DNA from: Amaurobius ferox
Lineage: Eukaryota; Arthropoda; Arachnida; Araneae; Amaurobiidae
NCBI GenBank assembly: GCA_951213105.1
Contig: OX578144.1
Coordinates: 86,317,015-86,381,014, forward strand
Direction of reading: 5' to 3'
Length of the DNA stretch: 64,000 nucleotides
Shown here: piece by piece, positions 48,841 to 60,840 of the stretch
Numbering within the stretch: position 1 is the stretch's first letter
How the letters are laid out: every line of letters begins with the position of its first letter
The notes under the pieces: model-generated
What the model was told of the DNA's origin: nothing
What the model saw: only the letters and a program-made list of their open reading frames with translations
The model's database searches: none
Translations under genes and position numbers: made by a program

Positions 48841-49352
48841 AACACGCAGCAGCTGGTGGGTAGTAGAGTGGGAGGGTCGAAAACCGAATTGCTCAGGAAT
48901 GATAATATTATTTTTGTCAATGAAATTGAAGAGACGATTTTGAATGATACGTTCAGCCAGTTTGCTGAGGGAGGAGAGGAGCGAGATGGGGCGGTAAGAA
49001 GCGGGGTCGGCGGGGACGCCGCCCGGCTTGAAAATGGGAATAATAACTGCCGTTTTCCAACAATCAGGGAAGTGACGGAATTTAAGAATTGCGTTGATTA
49101 CATGAACAAGATAAAAAAGGATATTTAAGGGGATGAATTTTAAGGGCTTTGTTAGTTATTTTATCAAGACCAGGGTTTTTTTTATTTTTGAAGTTTCTAA
49201 TGTGGTCATAGAGTTCCGACGGGTTGGTGGGTTCAATGGGCTCAGGGGGGGGGGGGCATTAATGAAGTTCGAGACGATTTGACTGACGTGAGCGTGAAAA
49301 GAGTTGTTTGAATTAGAGTTATTAGGTTCAAATTGTCTTTGATAGTTGGCCG

Positions 49353-49769
49353 CTAAAGTGTTAGCCTTTTCAAGATTGGAAAAGGCAGTGCCAGTGTGGG
49401 AGAGGAGGGGGGGGGGAGCTGGGCGAAGGGTTTCCTAATGCGTTTAATTTCCTTCCATATGGAACCGTCTTCGGGAGAGAGGGACTCGATATATTCCTTC
49501 CATTTGTTTTGTTTAAATTTAGAAATGCCAGATTTAATTTTGCGATTTTGGGCATTTAAAATAATTTTGATTTGGGAATTCCTAGAAATCTGCCAAAGAT
49601 TCCGGGTGAAGTTCTTAATTTTAATTTGGTTTTTAAGGTGGTGGGGAAGGGAGTTATAACGAGGGGCAGGGCGGGTTGTAGTGGCGTTTGCCAGGGAGCG
49701 TTGCAGTTCGAGAGTAATGTTGGAAACAGCATGTTCCAGGTCGGCAGTGTTTTTGATTTTAGGGTTCAT
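49353..49769 (-). pseudogene. Jockey EN-RT linker fragment (copy 1)
   Basis: The frame begins MNPKIKNTADLEHAVSNITL and ends at TLALPFPILKRLTL. It corresponds to roughly residues 255-400 of ORF2 in the full copy, between the endonuclease and the RT. It is separated from the downstream RT by homopolymer frameshifts. Belongs to the same truncated element. Confidence 0.85.
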
Positions 49770-50262
49770 GAGCGTAGAATTTTGAAGAGTGAGTTTGAAA
49801 TTTTTCCAATTTATAGAGGTGGGTAAACCAGAAGAGGGAAGAAGCGTATTTAGTTGAATGGTAAGGAGGACAGGGAGGTGGTCGGAGCTGAGTTCGTTAA
49901 GGGTGACTAGACTTGCTTAGTGTGACCAATGGAAGGGAGTCCCTAGTCCGAAGACTTTAACCTCCGGTATAATGCCTATATTTGATATTCATGACATAAG
50001 TTGAGCAGATATGATATGAAAAGTAAAAATAAAATAAAGTTAAAACTTAAGAAAATTAACATGAGCATCCCCAGAACTAAAAAATTTAAAGGAATTAACT
50101 AAAAAAAAAGGAATTAAACGTTAGAAAGCCGGTACCGCATGCGGTCCGGTGCTGCCATCAATAGCAGCGAGCAAGAGTTAAATGCTAAAAAAGAATGAAG
50201 CCAAAAAAAAGAATTAAAAAACTTTGAAGGAGAGAATATGGAATGAAAAAGAAGTTATAAAG

Positions 50263-52950
50263 CTAAGGGGGGTCATACAAAACAGCACGGAGCCGCTTTT
50301 TCTGCTCACGAGGGTCATAATCTGTTAGAGTAAAAAGTGTTTCATTTTTGATAGTGGGAATATTGTGATAAAATTTTTCAGAAAGTTTTTTGATAGTAAA
50401 TTTGATGGTGTTTATGTCGAAGTCTTTATGAATAATGTCATTTCGAAGGTATCGCGGTGCTTTCCGTATGATTCTTAAAATTCTGTTTTGCTCTATCTGT
50501 ATTCTCTCCAGGTTCGTTTTGCAGGCATAGCCCCAAATAGGGCAAGCATAAAGAAGGATGGGGAGAATGATTTGTTTGAATAAAAGGATTTTGTTACTAA
50601 GGTCAAGGTGTTTCGAAAAAAGGAGATGGTTGAGAGCGCCGGCGACCTTTTTAGTCTTTTTGATAACATGGGTAAGGTGGATGCTCCAGGTGAGACGACT
50701 GTCCAGGTGGACACCGAGGTATTTAGCTGTACGTTGGAAGCTAACTGGCTGATCGTTGATTTGAAGCGGGGGAGGGGGGAAACGTTTCCAAGAGAAGAAG
50801 ATGGCCTGTGATTTGCGTGCATTAATTTTGATGTTCCAATTTTTAAAATAGGTTTCAAGGAGGGAAATGTGGTTTTGAAGGTGGGCATGAAGAAAATTAA
50901 TATTACGATGGGCGGAAATGATGCAGGTGTCATCAGCATAAAGGCAAAGGGTTGTATGGGGCGAACGAGGTATATCATTAACAAAAATATTGAAGAGGAG
51001 GGGGGCCAGGATAGAACCTTGGGGTACCCCTGCTTTGATTGGTTTATTATTTGAAAGGGTGTTAAGGACACGGACATGGAAGTTACGATTTTGAAGATAG
51101 GAATTTATGATGAGGATGAGGGGGGAGGGGACTTTTATTTGAATAAGTTTAAAGATGAGTCCAAGATGGTAGGTTTTATCGAATGCTTTCTCAACGTCAA
51201 GTAAAAGGGCTCCAGCTGACTGTTTGTTGCGGAAGCCGTCAGAAACAAATTCCACAACACGCAGCAGCTGGTGGGTAGTAGAGTGGGAGGGTCGAAAACC
51301 GAATTGCTCAGGAATGATAATATTATTTTTGTCAATGAAATTGAAGAGACGATTTTGAATGATACGTTCAGCCAGTTTGCTGAGGGAGGAGAGGAGCGAG
51401 ATGGGGCGGTAAGAAGCGGGGTCGGCGGGGACGCCGCCCGGCTTGAAAATGGGAATAATAACTGCCGTTTTCCAACAATCAGGGAAGTGACGGAATTTAA
51501 GAATTGCGTTGATTACATGAACAAGATAAAAAAGGATATTTAAGGGGATGAATTTAAGGGCTTTGTTAGTTATTTTATCAAGACCAGGGGTTTTTTTATT
51601 TTTGAAGTTTCTAATGTGGTCATAGAGTTCCGACGGGTTGGTGGGTTCAATGGGCTCAGGGTGGGGGGCATTAATGAAGTTCGAGACGATTTGACTGACG
51701 TGAGCGTGAAAAGAGTTGTTTGAATTAGAGTTATTAGGTTCAAATTGTCTTTGATAGTTGGCCGCTAAAGTGTTAGCCTTTTCAAGATTGGAAAAGGCAG
51801 TGCCAGTGTCGGAGAGGAGGGGGGGGGGGAGCTGGGCGAAGGGTTTCCTAATGCGTTTAATTTCCTTCCATATAGAGCCGTCTGCGGGAGAGAGGGACTC
51901 GATATATTCCTTCCATTTGTTTTGTTTAAATTTAGAAATGTCAGATTTAATTTTGCGATTTTGGACATTTAAAATAATTTTGATTTGGGGATTCCTAGAA
52001 ATCTGCCAAAGATTCCGGGTGAAGTTCTTAATTTTAATTTGGTTTTTAAGGTGGTGGGGAAGGGAGTTATAACGAGGGGCAGGGCGGGTTGTAGTGGCGT
52101 TTGCCAGGGAGCGTTGCAGTTCGAGAGTAATGTTGGAAACAGCATGTTCCAGGTCGGCAGTGTTTTTGATTTTAGGGTTCATGAGCGTAGAATTTTGAAG
52201 AGTGAGCTTGAAATTTTTCCAATTTATAGAGGTGGGTAAACCAGAAGAGGGAAGGAGCGTATTTAGTTGAATGGTAAGGAGGACAGGGAGGTGGTCGGAG
52301 CTGAGTTCGTTAAGGGTGTCGGTAGTGTAAGGAAAACAGATATTTTTAAGGAGTGCAAAATCAATAGTAGAGGGGGTAGCTGAAAAAGAAAAATGAGTAG
52401 GGTTAGAGGGGACGGCAACATGGATATTATTACTGGTGATATACTTGTGGATTTGATTACCGTAGGGGTTTCGACGGCGGCAGTTCCAAGCAGGGTGGTG
52501 GGCATTAAAGTCGCCGGCTATAATAAGTCTGTGATTACAATTGAAGATACGATTAAGGTCAGCAGTGAGGTCAATGAAGCAATTAGGTTTAATGTAGACT
52601 GAACCGATGGTTAGGGTGGGCTGATTTGGAAGAGTAATATTTACAAGTTTATTTTCAATGAGATTGTTGTTAAGGGTGTTGAGCTCATAGTGCGGAATGT
52701 TACTTTTGACATATACGGAGACTCCTCCGTAGGAGGAGTGGGAATTTTGAGTTAGATTACGAAGGGCAGTGTATTTTTTATAGTTGGAGATATTAAGGGA
52801 GGGGGGGCGACGGCCGGGTATGATTTCCTGGATAAGGATGATTTCCACAGGGTTATTAATAATGAAGTCGCGGAGTTCGGTGATTTTAGGGACAAGGCCG
52901 TTAGCGTTCCAGAAGAGAATACGGATAGAGTCTTGAAGATTACTCGTCAT
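50263..52950 (-). CDS. Jockey ORF2: endonuclease-reverse transcriptase
   Basis: 895 codons from ATG at 52950; the open frame extends 28 codons further upstream (to 53034), but that part overlaps ORF1. The start is chosen because it overlaps the ORF1 stop in ATGACGAGTAA, the normal dicistronic arrangement. Residues about 10-235 are an APE-type endonuclease: WNANG near residue 17, Glu in IQE at 42, GDFNAHH near 147, and SSDHLPV near 217 (catalytic Asp-His). The RT follows at about 440-720: PIFKPG, SYRPISLLSSLSK, EQFGFRPSHST, VEKAFD near 588, GVPQGSILAPLLFN and YADD near 671. No RNase H, which fits the Jockey clade. All catalytic motifs appear intact, so this protein could nick target DNA and reverse-transcribe its own RNA. 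Confidence 0.93.
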   Translation of the reverse strand: MTSNLQDSIRILFWNANGLVPKITELRDFIINNPVEIILIQEIIPGRRPPSLNISNYKKYTALRNLTQNSHSSYGGVSVYVKSNIPHYELNTLNNNLIENKLVNITLPNQPTLTIGSVYIKPNCFIDLTADLNRIFNCNHRLIIAGDFNAHHPAWNCRRRNPYGNQIHKYITSNNIHVAVPSNPTHFSFSATPSTIDFALLKNICFPYTTDTLNELSSDHLPVLLTIQLNTLLPSSGLPTSINWKNFKLTLQNSTLMNPKIKNTADLEHAVSNITLELQRSLANATTTRPAPRYNSLPHHLKNQIKIKNFTRNLWQISRNPQIKIILNVQNRKIKSDISKFKQNKWKEYIESLSPADGSIWKEIKRIRKPFAQLPPPLLSDTGTAFSNLEKANTLAANYQRQFEPNNSNSNNSFHAHVSQIVSNFINAPHPEPIEPTNPSELYDHIRNFKNKKTPGLDKITNKALKFIPLNILFYLVHVINAILKFRHFPDCWKTAVIIPIFKPGGVPADPASYRPISLLSSLSKLAERIIQNRLFNFIDKNNIIIPEQFGFRPSHSTTHQLLRVVEFVSDGFRNKQSAGALLLDVEKAFDKTYHLGLIFKLIQIKVPSPLILIINSYLQNRNFHVRVLNTLSNNKPIKAGVPQGSILAPLLFNIFVNDIPRSPHTTLCLYADDTCIISAHRNINFLHAHLQNHISLLETYFKNWNIKINARKSQAIFFSWKRFPPPPLQINDQPVSFQRTAKYLGVHLDSRLTWSIHLTHVIKKTKKVAGALNHLLFSKHLDLSNKILLFKQIILPILLYACPIWGYACKTNLERIQIEQNRILRIIRKAPRYLRNDIIHKDFDINTIKFTIKKLSEKFYHNIPTIKNETLFTLTDYDPREQKKRLRAVLYDPP

Positions 52951-54954
52951 TTTGGTCGGATGTGTCTGAGCTAAAAACCTCTTCGAGGGCCGAAATAATT
53001 GCAAAAAGTTTGTTGAGAGGATTGGTGGCTTCATTGAACTTGGTTTGGATAATGTTAATAATTTTTTTTATTTTAATCATGTCTATATTGAAACTGTTAA
53101 AGATGTTTTTGATTTCATGGAATATTGAAAAAAGATCTGAGAATTGCGAAGTCGAGTTGGGTTTAGGTTTCTGATTGGTTGTTGCAGTTTGGTCAGGAGA
53201 GGTGTTGCTTGGTTTGGTAATGTAAGAGTGAATTTTAAGATTTTGAAGTGGAAGGTTGTTTGGGTCTGTAAGAGGGTTTTGATTGGAGGGTTTGGTTTGA
53301 GAATTTGATTGGTGGGTTTGAGGTGCTATTTTTTGAGGTGGAGGATGGGTAGCAATTTCAGCGAAGGATTTTTTTGGGGGGGCGGAGGTTGCAACTGGAG
53401 TTTCTGAATTTTCAGGGATGATGGTTGAATTTTTTGGTTGGTTTTGGGAAGGAATTACAGTAGGATGCCGGATGGGCGGAAAGTCAGAGGGTTTTGGAAC
53501 AATTTGCCTAGAGGCGGTGGGAGGGGGGGGCTGAGAAATTTAAGATGGGAGCATTTTTGTTGTGCGGGTTCGCAGGGCAGAGCCTAAAATTTGCGGTGTG
53601 AGGCGCGAGGCAGTTGGCACATTTAGCAGGGGTGTCTCTGGGTTTTTGGCATTCGCTGACAGCAGTCACTCGAATGATTGTATCGCTGGCATCTAAAGCA
53701 CATTTTAATGGCCCGGGATTGAAAGTCAGTAACACGAATCTGCATATCAAGAAGGGTGCGGATATCTCGTATTTTTTCCCAACCTCTGGTGGGGTTTAGG
53801 TAAGTTAGAAAAATGGGGAGGGGGGCTTTAGTTTTGAGGTCCTTTAGTTGCGAAATTCTATGGATGCTGAATCCAAGGGAGGTTAATTCTTCAATAATTT
53901 CAATTATCAGGGAGTTAGGGGGGAGTCCTTTTAAAAGAATTTTGATGGGCCTTTCGGCTTTCAGGTTGATGGAATGAAATTCAATTTTTTGATCGATCAG
54001 GAATCTTTGGACAAGTCTAAAATCATCGACAGTTTGGGGATATACTTTTATAAATTCTCCTGCAAGTTGTGCTCTGACAGGAGCGGAGACAAGGGTGTTT
54101 AGAGTTTTAACTAAGTTCCTCCAGTTGCTTGGGCAATTTATGAAGAAGAGTTCTGGGCGGGGGGAGTAAATTTCAGTATTAGAGTCATTTGGCGCTGAAG
54201 GCACAGCGGGGGAGGGTGTGGTTTCCGGAATAGGGGTGGTATCCATCGAAGGTGAATTTTCATTGGTTGCAGGGATATTCTCAGGATCTTCCGAAATCAT
54301 ATCAGTGAGTGCAGAAAAAGCATTCCGAGTAGAAGTTTTTTCTTTAGAGGTGATTACAGAGGCCGTACGACAAGTTTTCTTGAGGGGGGGTAGAATATAA
54401 CCTTCCAAATCCTCGATGCTGGTCTCAGCAGTGTTGCTAGAGATAGAACTAGTGCTATTTTCAGCTTGGGCATTTGCCCATGATGAGTTAGGCTCATTAT
54501 TGCTATCATTAGGATTTGGGGGGATTCCCCACATTAAGTTAGATTTCAAGTTAGTTTTAAGAACATTTAGATTTAAGTTGCTCTGACTAATGGAGTTAAC
54601 ATTATTTTGATCATTAATTTTAAGAATACAATTATTGTTGGCTTCAAAAGTCTTAATTTCAGTTAGGTAGGGGGTATGCTCGTTTGCTAGAAAATTCTGC
54701 TCAAAAAAGTCAATCAGATCAAGGCACATACCTCTGAAGACTTGGATGCTTCTGGAGGTGTCTCCGGCTTGAGTCAGCTTCCACTCGTGGATCAGGAATT
54801 CATAAGGGAGTCGGATGTCGTTCATTTGCTGTAAGAAGCCGGCATCAGATTTATCCAAGGAGGGAAACAGACCATCACGAAATCTTATGAGAAAGTTTCC
54901 GATATCAGGTGGCATGAGTGTACCATCCGGCAAAAGGGATGTACCGGACTCCAT
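52940..54954 (-). pseudogene. Jockey ORF1 (gag-like, zinc knuckles), two frameshifts
   Basis: Starts MESGTSLLPDG at 54954, 100 nt from the element's 5' end, and would end SDTSDQNDE at 52940. The first frame runs 443 codons. It has a Ser/Thr/Pro-rich linker and then, near residues 335-410, the RPIKILLKGLPPNS...LTSLGFSIHRI domain that precedes zinc knuckles in Jockey and related ORF1 proteins (PRE_C2HC type). Next is the first knuckle, CFRCQRYNHSS. The second knuckle (CANCLAPHTANFRLC) is in a different frame, so a one-base insertion lies near 53650-53690. A second shift lies at the G8 run 53523-53530. After it a Pro/Gln/Asn-rich tail is open to the stop. Either real mutations or homopolymer errors in the assembly would explain this. 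The protein would bind element RNA. Confidence 0.88.
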
Positions 54955-55070
54955 GTCCGAATCAGCAAGGAAAGAAAAGATGGCGTACGCAGGTCGCTAA
55001 AGCAAAAAGGCAGAGAGGTCACGAAAAACGTATGAACAGGACGAAGTCTCAGAAGAGCTCGTTAAGGGTG

Positions 55071-57260
55071 AAAAGGTGCACACGGCTTTTATACCTTTTC
55101 AGCCACGGACCTGGACGAGAGCTTCCAGTCCGTCACAACCAATAGAAAACATTCATGATATTTCCCGCCGAGAAAAGGTTCTCACGGCCAAACGCCAGCA
55201 TGTCTCGACAGAATGTCTGGAGAGCCACCTGCTATAAACAACCATTGCAAAACTTCATTATCGTCTGCAGCACAAATGTATAGAAACTATGAAATTATTT
55301 ACATTGGCACTTCCATTTTCGACTGCCAAAAGACCTTGAACTCAACAGAAGAAATAACTCTCAAAGCGCTCGCACATTTTAAATAATATGTTAAAAATGA
55401 TTTTGATTTCGGTTTAAGAATAATATATATTCCACGAGAACACATAAAAACGACAGAAAGGGGGTTTTCAAGGCAGAACTAAAATCTGTAACAGAACTGT
55501 ATATAAAGAAATATAATACATAAATTTATATATTTTACATAAAAGTAATTCGATTTGAATATCGACATTACATAAGAAATTATTATATACATAACACTAG
55601 AAATTCTACCAGCTGACGATCGTAATTTAAAGCAGGGGTTAAATGAATTAATTCAAAATTTTTCGAAAGGCTTTGTAGTCAACGTTCAAATTACGAAACA
55701 CACACGGGACTAACAAAAGACTCGTAACTAAAACTGTTAATAGTTTCAATATTTCAGTGAATTATTTGCGAAGTAAAAGTATCATCAATAATTTAATGAA
55801 TTATTGATAGTTCTATTTCACTTATAATTGAATATCGTAAACATTTGATTAGGATAAATTTGGGGGCAGCATGGTATTTAATAAAACCTGTTTCGAATGT
55901 TCAGTTCTCTTTCTTTATATTCATCAATTTTTATATTATCTAAATGCTCAGAATTATCTGCATATCAGATTGTAAATGTCGAGATATAATACCATGGAAT
56001 AGTATTTCACTGCCTTCCATTCTTATGTTATAGTTACAATCTATGACAAAAAAATCGACGCATCAAGAAGGAGTTGTCCAATTGTGATAAAAATTGTGAT
56101 AAAATCGGTTTCGATAAACTTCAGAACTAGATATACTTGAAAAATTGTTTCTCAAAATATTTTCCTCAATTTGGCCATTTTTCCTGCCTATTTAGCCCAC
56201 GTCCTTGTATTTCTCTTAGTGTCTATGGCCTATTGACATCCATGAAATAGCCATACCCTTACATAATTTGAGGGTTTGAAATTGGTTAAAAGGGGATCTA
56301 ACTATCCTGATGAACATGTGTTTACAAAGAGACCAGCCTTTATCTGATGTTACTACATTTACGTTCTTTTGTGAAAACCTCCTATTCATTCACTTGATGA
56401 CACTGGAGTTGTGTGTATTGTGTTGTTAATACGAATGAATTTTCTAAGCATTGATTATAATATTTTTTAAGGATCCCTGAAAGCGTGAATCATTTCCATC
56501 ACATGAAGATGAAACTTTTTAGACAGTTATTTATTCTCCTCAGAAAAATAGGTTTTTGTCTCTCGGTTGGTTATTTAATACCCTAGCTAGCACACCTAGA
56601 CTTTTCCATATTACTACTATAAAATACTCTCAGTTCTTTAAGCTCTGACTTTGGAAAATTGGAGGATTCACGCATTCTCACGCATTCTCACGTAATGCAG
56701 TGGGACAAACCTCAACAAGATAATTTCATTCGATTATACCCTTCTTTTGCGTGTAAACAATCAACTGGTGGATCATATCGGTAATTCGGTAATATCAGAA
56801 TCTATCACAAGACGCTGTAGATATATCGGCCTAAATTCATATTTGGTTACATTTTAGAGTTAAAAAAAATAAATACATAAAAACATTTATTTCTTTTTCA
56901 TTTTTATTTATTATTTATTTAGATGTTATAATTATCTTTTGCATAAAAGCTGCTTGCGTTCCGTAAAAAATTCGTGCATATAAAAATCGGATGTAACCAT
57001 CGTATGACTCTCACTATAACTCAAGGACTTTATTTCCTTAAGAACAAAATCATAGAGGGTAAGATCACAGCAGAATGTTTTGGGATGAGAATTAACATCA
57101 AGTGGGTGATGGAATTTGGCGCGTATGGCAACTTCTAGGTTCAAACTGAATGATTTATTTATATACTGTAAAACATTCTGCAACTTTTGCTCATTTTTTT
57201 TCGGCTGCTTTGTTGATAATTTCGGCAAACTATAAAAAAAGCCTCATTTATAGACATTCA
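55071..57260. other. Stretch with nothing firmly recognised
   Basis: On the minus strand a TATAAAAG box lies at about 55085-55092, roughly 20 nt before the LINE target duplication. It may belong to whatever sequence the LINE landed in. The rest is AT-rich. A 98-codon minus frame (56932-57228) is unrecognised. Confidence 0.35.
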
Positions 57261-57262
57261 TG

Positions 57263-57539
<277 letters not shown>

Positions 57540-57540
57540 G

Positions 57541-59640
57541 TTTTTTTCTCAGATTTCTAGAACCCTATGCCTTATTAGCATCTCCATTAACTCTATTGTT
57601 AAAGAAAAATTCTACATTTGAATGGACTGCGGATCATCAAAAAGTGTTCGAGGAATTAAATTTATGTCTAACTTCTAAACCAGTACTAAAACTTTATGAC
57701 AACCGTAATGAAACTGAACTCCACACAGATGCAAGTTCAGTCGAATTATCTGGAATGCTCCTGCATTATGATAAAGATAAAAGATTTCGTCTAGTATACT
57801 ATGTAAGCCGTCGAACGAGTCCTGATGAAGCAATGTACCACTCCAGCCGTTTAGAATTAATTGCTGCTGTTTGGTCAACGACACGCTTGCGACCATTTCT
57901 TATTGGTAAACATTTTACTCTAGTAATGGACTGTTCAACGATAACATTTCTTGCCAATCAAAGAAATCTCAAGCCTCAGATGGTCCGGTGGATAGAACTA
58001 TTGAGCGAATTCGGCTATGAAGTAAAACATCGTGCAGGCGATAAAATGTGACATGTTGATGCCCTTAGTAGAGCTCCAGTAGAAGAACGAAAATTGACAC
58101 CAAATGATGAATTCGATCTAACAAGTCTTGTTGAACTAACAGATTCACCTACAATATTGTATATTGCTACTGAAAACGATCAGGTAGCATTAATTCAATC
58201 TCAGGATAAGGAAGCACAAAGTATTTTGCAAGCAATAACTAAACCCTCAATTAACTGAAACCCATCAGAACGTCAACTTACCAATGATTATAGTCAAGAA
58301 AACGGAATTCTTTATGGAGTAATAACATATCGTGATGCAACCAAGAAACTGTTAATTATGTCTCGACCCATGCGGGAGTATTTAGTTGTCCGCTATCACA
58401 AATTTGCTGGACACTTTGAAGTTGATAAAGTTAGACAGCTAAATCAAGAAAAATTTTGGTTTCCAAATATGACGAGTTACATAAAGCAGCATATACGGCA
58501 ATGTGTTAGTTGCGCTTTTAACAAAGCTGTTGTTAGCAAAAAATTCAAGGGGAAAGCAAAAACAAAAGCACAAAGCAAAAAATTCAAGGGAAATTAAACC
58601 CAATTCCCCCTGTAAGACAACCGTTTGAAATTATCCATATTGACTTTCTTGGAACCCTTACAGCTAGTTCTTGCAGAAACAAGGAAGTTTTTGTCCTTAT
58701 AGATAACTTAACGAAGCTCATACGTCTACGTGCTTGTTCCACATGTATAACGACTAATTGATTAAATGTTTATATGAATTTATCAAAGAATTTGGAGCTC
58801 CGATGCGAATAATCTCTGATCGAGGAACATGTTTTACCTAAAGGCATTCACTGAATACTGCAGTGAAAGTAAAATCAAACGCACCTTAGTTTGCAATCAA
58901 TGACCCCAACCAAATGGCCAAGTCGAACGAATAAATTGAATTTTGATCCCTGTTATTACTGCCAGTTGTAATAAAGATAACCAAAAGGATTGAGACAAAT
59001 TTATGATAGAAGTCCAATGTCAAATAAACTGGACATCAAACAAATCCACTGTCAAATCTGCATTCAAGTTGTTGTATGGTTATATACTAGAAATGAGTAA
59101 TGATTTTCCAATTGACCTATTACAGGAAGAAGGAAAATCTTGTGAACCAAAAATCCTACAGGCAAAAGCAAATTACACTATTTCTGAGTCTCAAGCTAAA
59201 ATGAAGAAAAATTACGATAAACGACATTGCTCTGCTTTTAAGTATTAAGTCGCTGAAGTTGTCCTTATGAAGCGCTTGCTAGAGCACACTGGTAGCAACA
59301 CAAAACTTCAAGTGCGGTACAGTGGATCCTTAGTGGTAGAAACTGTTTTAACCTCTAACATATAATAGTGTCTGATCTGCCGAATATTGAACAAGGACGA
59401 AGACGACATCCAAGTTCTGGTGCGTGTTTCTGCTGTGTTTCTGTTTTCTCTTTTTGTTGTGGTCTGTTCTGGCTTCATGCGTCACTGCGTGACACATGGG
59501 GGACAATAGATTTGTATCTATGTGCCTTTGCATTAATAAAAAAAAACATCCAAGTTATGAAACTACTGCACACGCTTCGCAATTGAAGTTCTTCAAATTA
59601 CTGAACGACGAGGAACATTATGACTTTGAGGATGTATATG
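57541..59640 (+). pseudogene. Ty3/gypsy pol fragment: RT end, RNase H, integrase
   Basis: In order: the end of the RT ([18 protein letters not shown]), then the RNase H with TDASSVELSGMLL (catalytic Asp), YHSSRLELIAAVW (Glu) and LVMDCSTITFL. An RWIELLSEFGYEVKHRAGDKM stretch stops at a TGA (58049) before HVDALSR. The integrase zinc domain is clear at 58358-58597: HKFAGH, then CVSC (HHCC). The integrase core is visible only across several stops and shifts: IHIDFLG, RIISDRGTCF, PNGQVERIN. Reading stays open again from 59003 to 59248. The upstream RT palm, protease and gag are missing, replaced by an AT microsatellite, and no LTR pair is visible. Order RT-RNaseH-IN defines Ty3/gypsy (Metaviridae-type). 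Dead copy. Confidence 0.92.
59417..59545 (+). mobile_element. Short poly(A)-tailed retro-insertion with 11-bp TSD
   Basis: 129 bp inside the gypsy fragment, ending CATTAATAAAAAAAAA (AATAAA signal merging into a short A tail). Exact direct repeats ACATCCAAGTT flank it at 59406-59416 and 59546-59556. Source sequence unknown: a 5'-truncated LINE, SINE or processed transcript 3' end. Confidence 0.8.
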
Positions 59641-59830
59641 GCGAGACTACCGCTGATGCACAATAGACAAAAAAAACCTATTTTGCAGGATAGCCGATTG
59701 AAAGCGTTAACTAAGAACTAGTTTCTTTCGTATTCATTTCTGTTCGTGCAACCTTGCGCTAGCAGCAATCAGTGAATCACGTGATGTTAAGTACAACACT
59801 TGATGCCCGCATTCGATGTTACAATATAGT

Positions 59831-60032
59831 ACTTTCCTTATATACATAATGTATAAGGAAAGTATTGTGACGGGGTCGAAAATTCGAATTCGAGTTTTCG
59901 ACGGGAGAGCACGATTCAAGCATCCCTGATCACGAATCAAACATTTTTGGAGTGATGTCTGTGTGTGTGTGTGTGTGTGTATGTGTGTGTGTGTGTGTGT
60001 GTGTGTAAGTGTGTGTGTGTGTGTGTGTGTGT

Positions 60033-60067
<35 letters not shown>

Positions 60068-60840
60068 AAAGTATGTGTGTGTGTGTCACTGAGTCTGTGG
60101 AGACGATAACTGACGAACGAATGGACCGATTCGAACCAAATTTGGTACAAAAATCCCAATTCGTAAACACTGGAAGCCTATTGTTTTTATACGCAATCCA
60201 ATGTTCAGGACCCCCCTAAATATTCGAATGAAATTTTGAAAAAATCGTCAAAAAATCAAAACCACTAATAAAGTTACGCAAATAGATATTTTTTATGTAA
60301 TTTTTCATTAGAAAACGATTGACATAAATTTTAGAACTCTAACATGAACCGTACTAGAGATATCGCACATTTTTTAAAAAAATTATCAAAAAGTCATATA
60401 AAATAAAAAAAAATATATTTCCTATTGTGAAACATGTTCACTTTTCATATGTAATACCATGCGATAAATTGGTTGACATCATTCTCGTGGATTTAGCTCG
60501 TTCCATTCATGAAAAAAGATACTTTAAGTAATACTTTTGTATTTGAACACCAATAGTAATTTATCTGCTGTAAAATTAACTTATTTCTTAGTGCATAACG
60601 CTTGGCGAGATTTTGGCGGAATATCGCCAACTTGGCGACTTTTCGAAATGTTGCCAAATTAACGAAAATCTCGCCAAATGGATAAAAATGACGCTAAATC
60701 TATGAAAATGACGAATAATTGTCGAAAATTCAATATCAGGGAAAGAATATTAGTATCTACTGTAAGAAAAACCTATTTTTTTAATGTAACAGTAGTAAAT
60801 TCATTACATTAAGGAAATTCATGTGCTGCCCACATCAGAT
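59831..60840 (+). mobile_element. Family A element, full length (A6)
   Basis: 1010 bp. Head ACTTTCCTTATATACATAAT, GTATAAGGAAAGT; TG microsatellite about 130 bp long with AG interruptions (59960-60090). Body as in A2/A3; tail ATTAAGGAAATTCATGTGCT then GCCCACATCAGAT. Inserted in a T-run. Confidence 0.9.

Larger units (their letters stand above)
47497..49905 (-). mobile_element. Jockey-clade LINE, 5'-truncated copy 1
   Basis: About 2.4 kb, highly similar to 49906-52305. It covers the end of the endonuclease domain, the RT and the 3' UTR, ending ...CTAAGCAAG at 47507 followed by TAGTAGTAG. Its upstream limit falls in the SDHLPV region of the endonuclease. Truncation at the 5' side is normal for LINE copies. 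Confidence 0.92.
49906..55054 (-). mobile_element. Jockey-clade LINE, near-complete copy 2
   Basis: About 5.15 kb, the usual Jockey size. On the minus strand it has a short 5' UTR (55054-54955), ORF1, ORF2 overlapping ORF1 by 11 nt, and a 357-bp 3' UTR ending CTAAGCAAG plus TCTAGT. A 16-bp direct repeat, GAGYTCGTTAAGGGTG on the plus strand (49890-49905 and 55055-55070, one mismatch), flanks it and looks like its target-site duplication. There is no long poly(A); the 3' end is a short TAG-type tail, as in copy 1. Confidence 0.85.

Noticed and set aside
48143..52602. Many 60-194 codon frames antisense to, or in other frames of, the Jockey ORFs
   Set aside because: Shadows of the real LINE reading frames; the same shadows appear in both copies because the copies are near identical.
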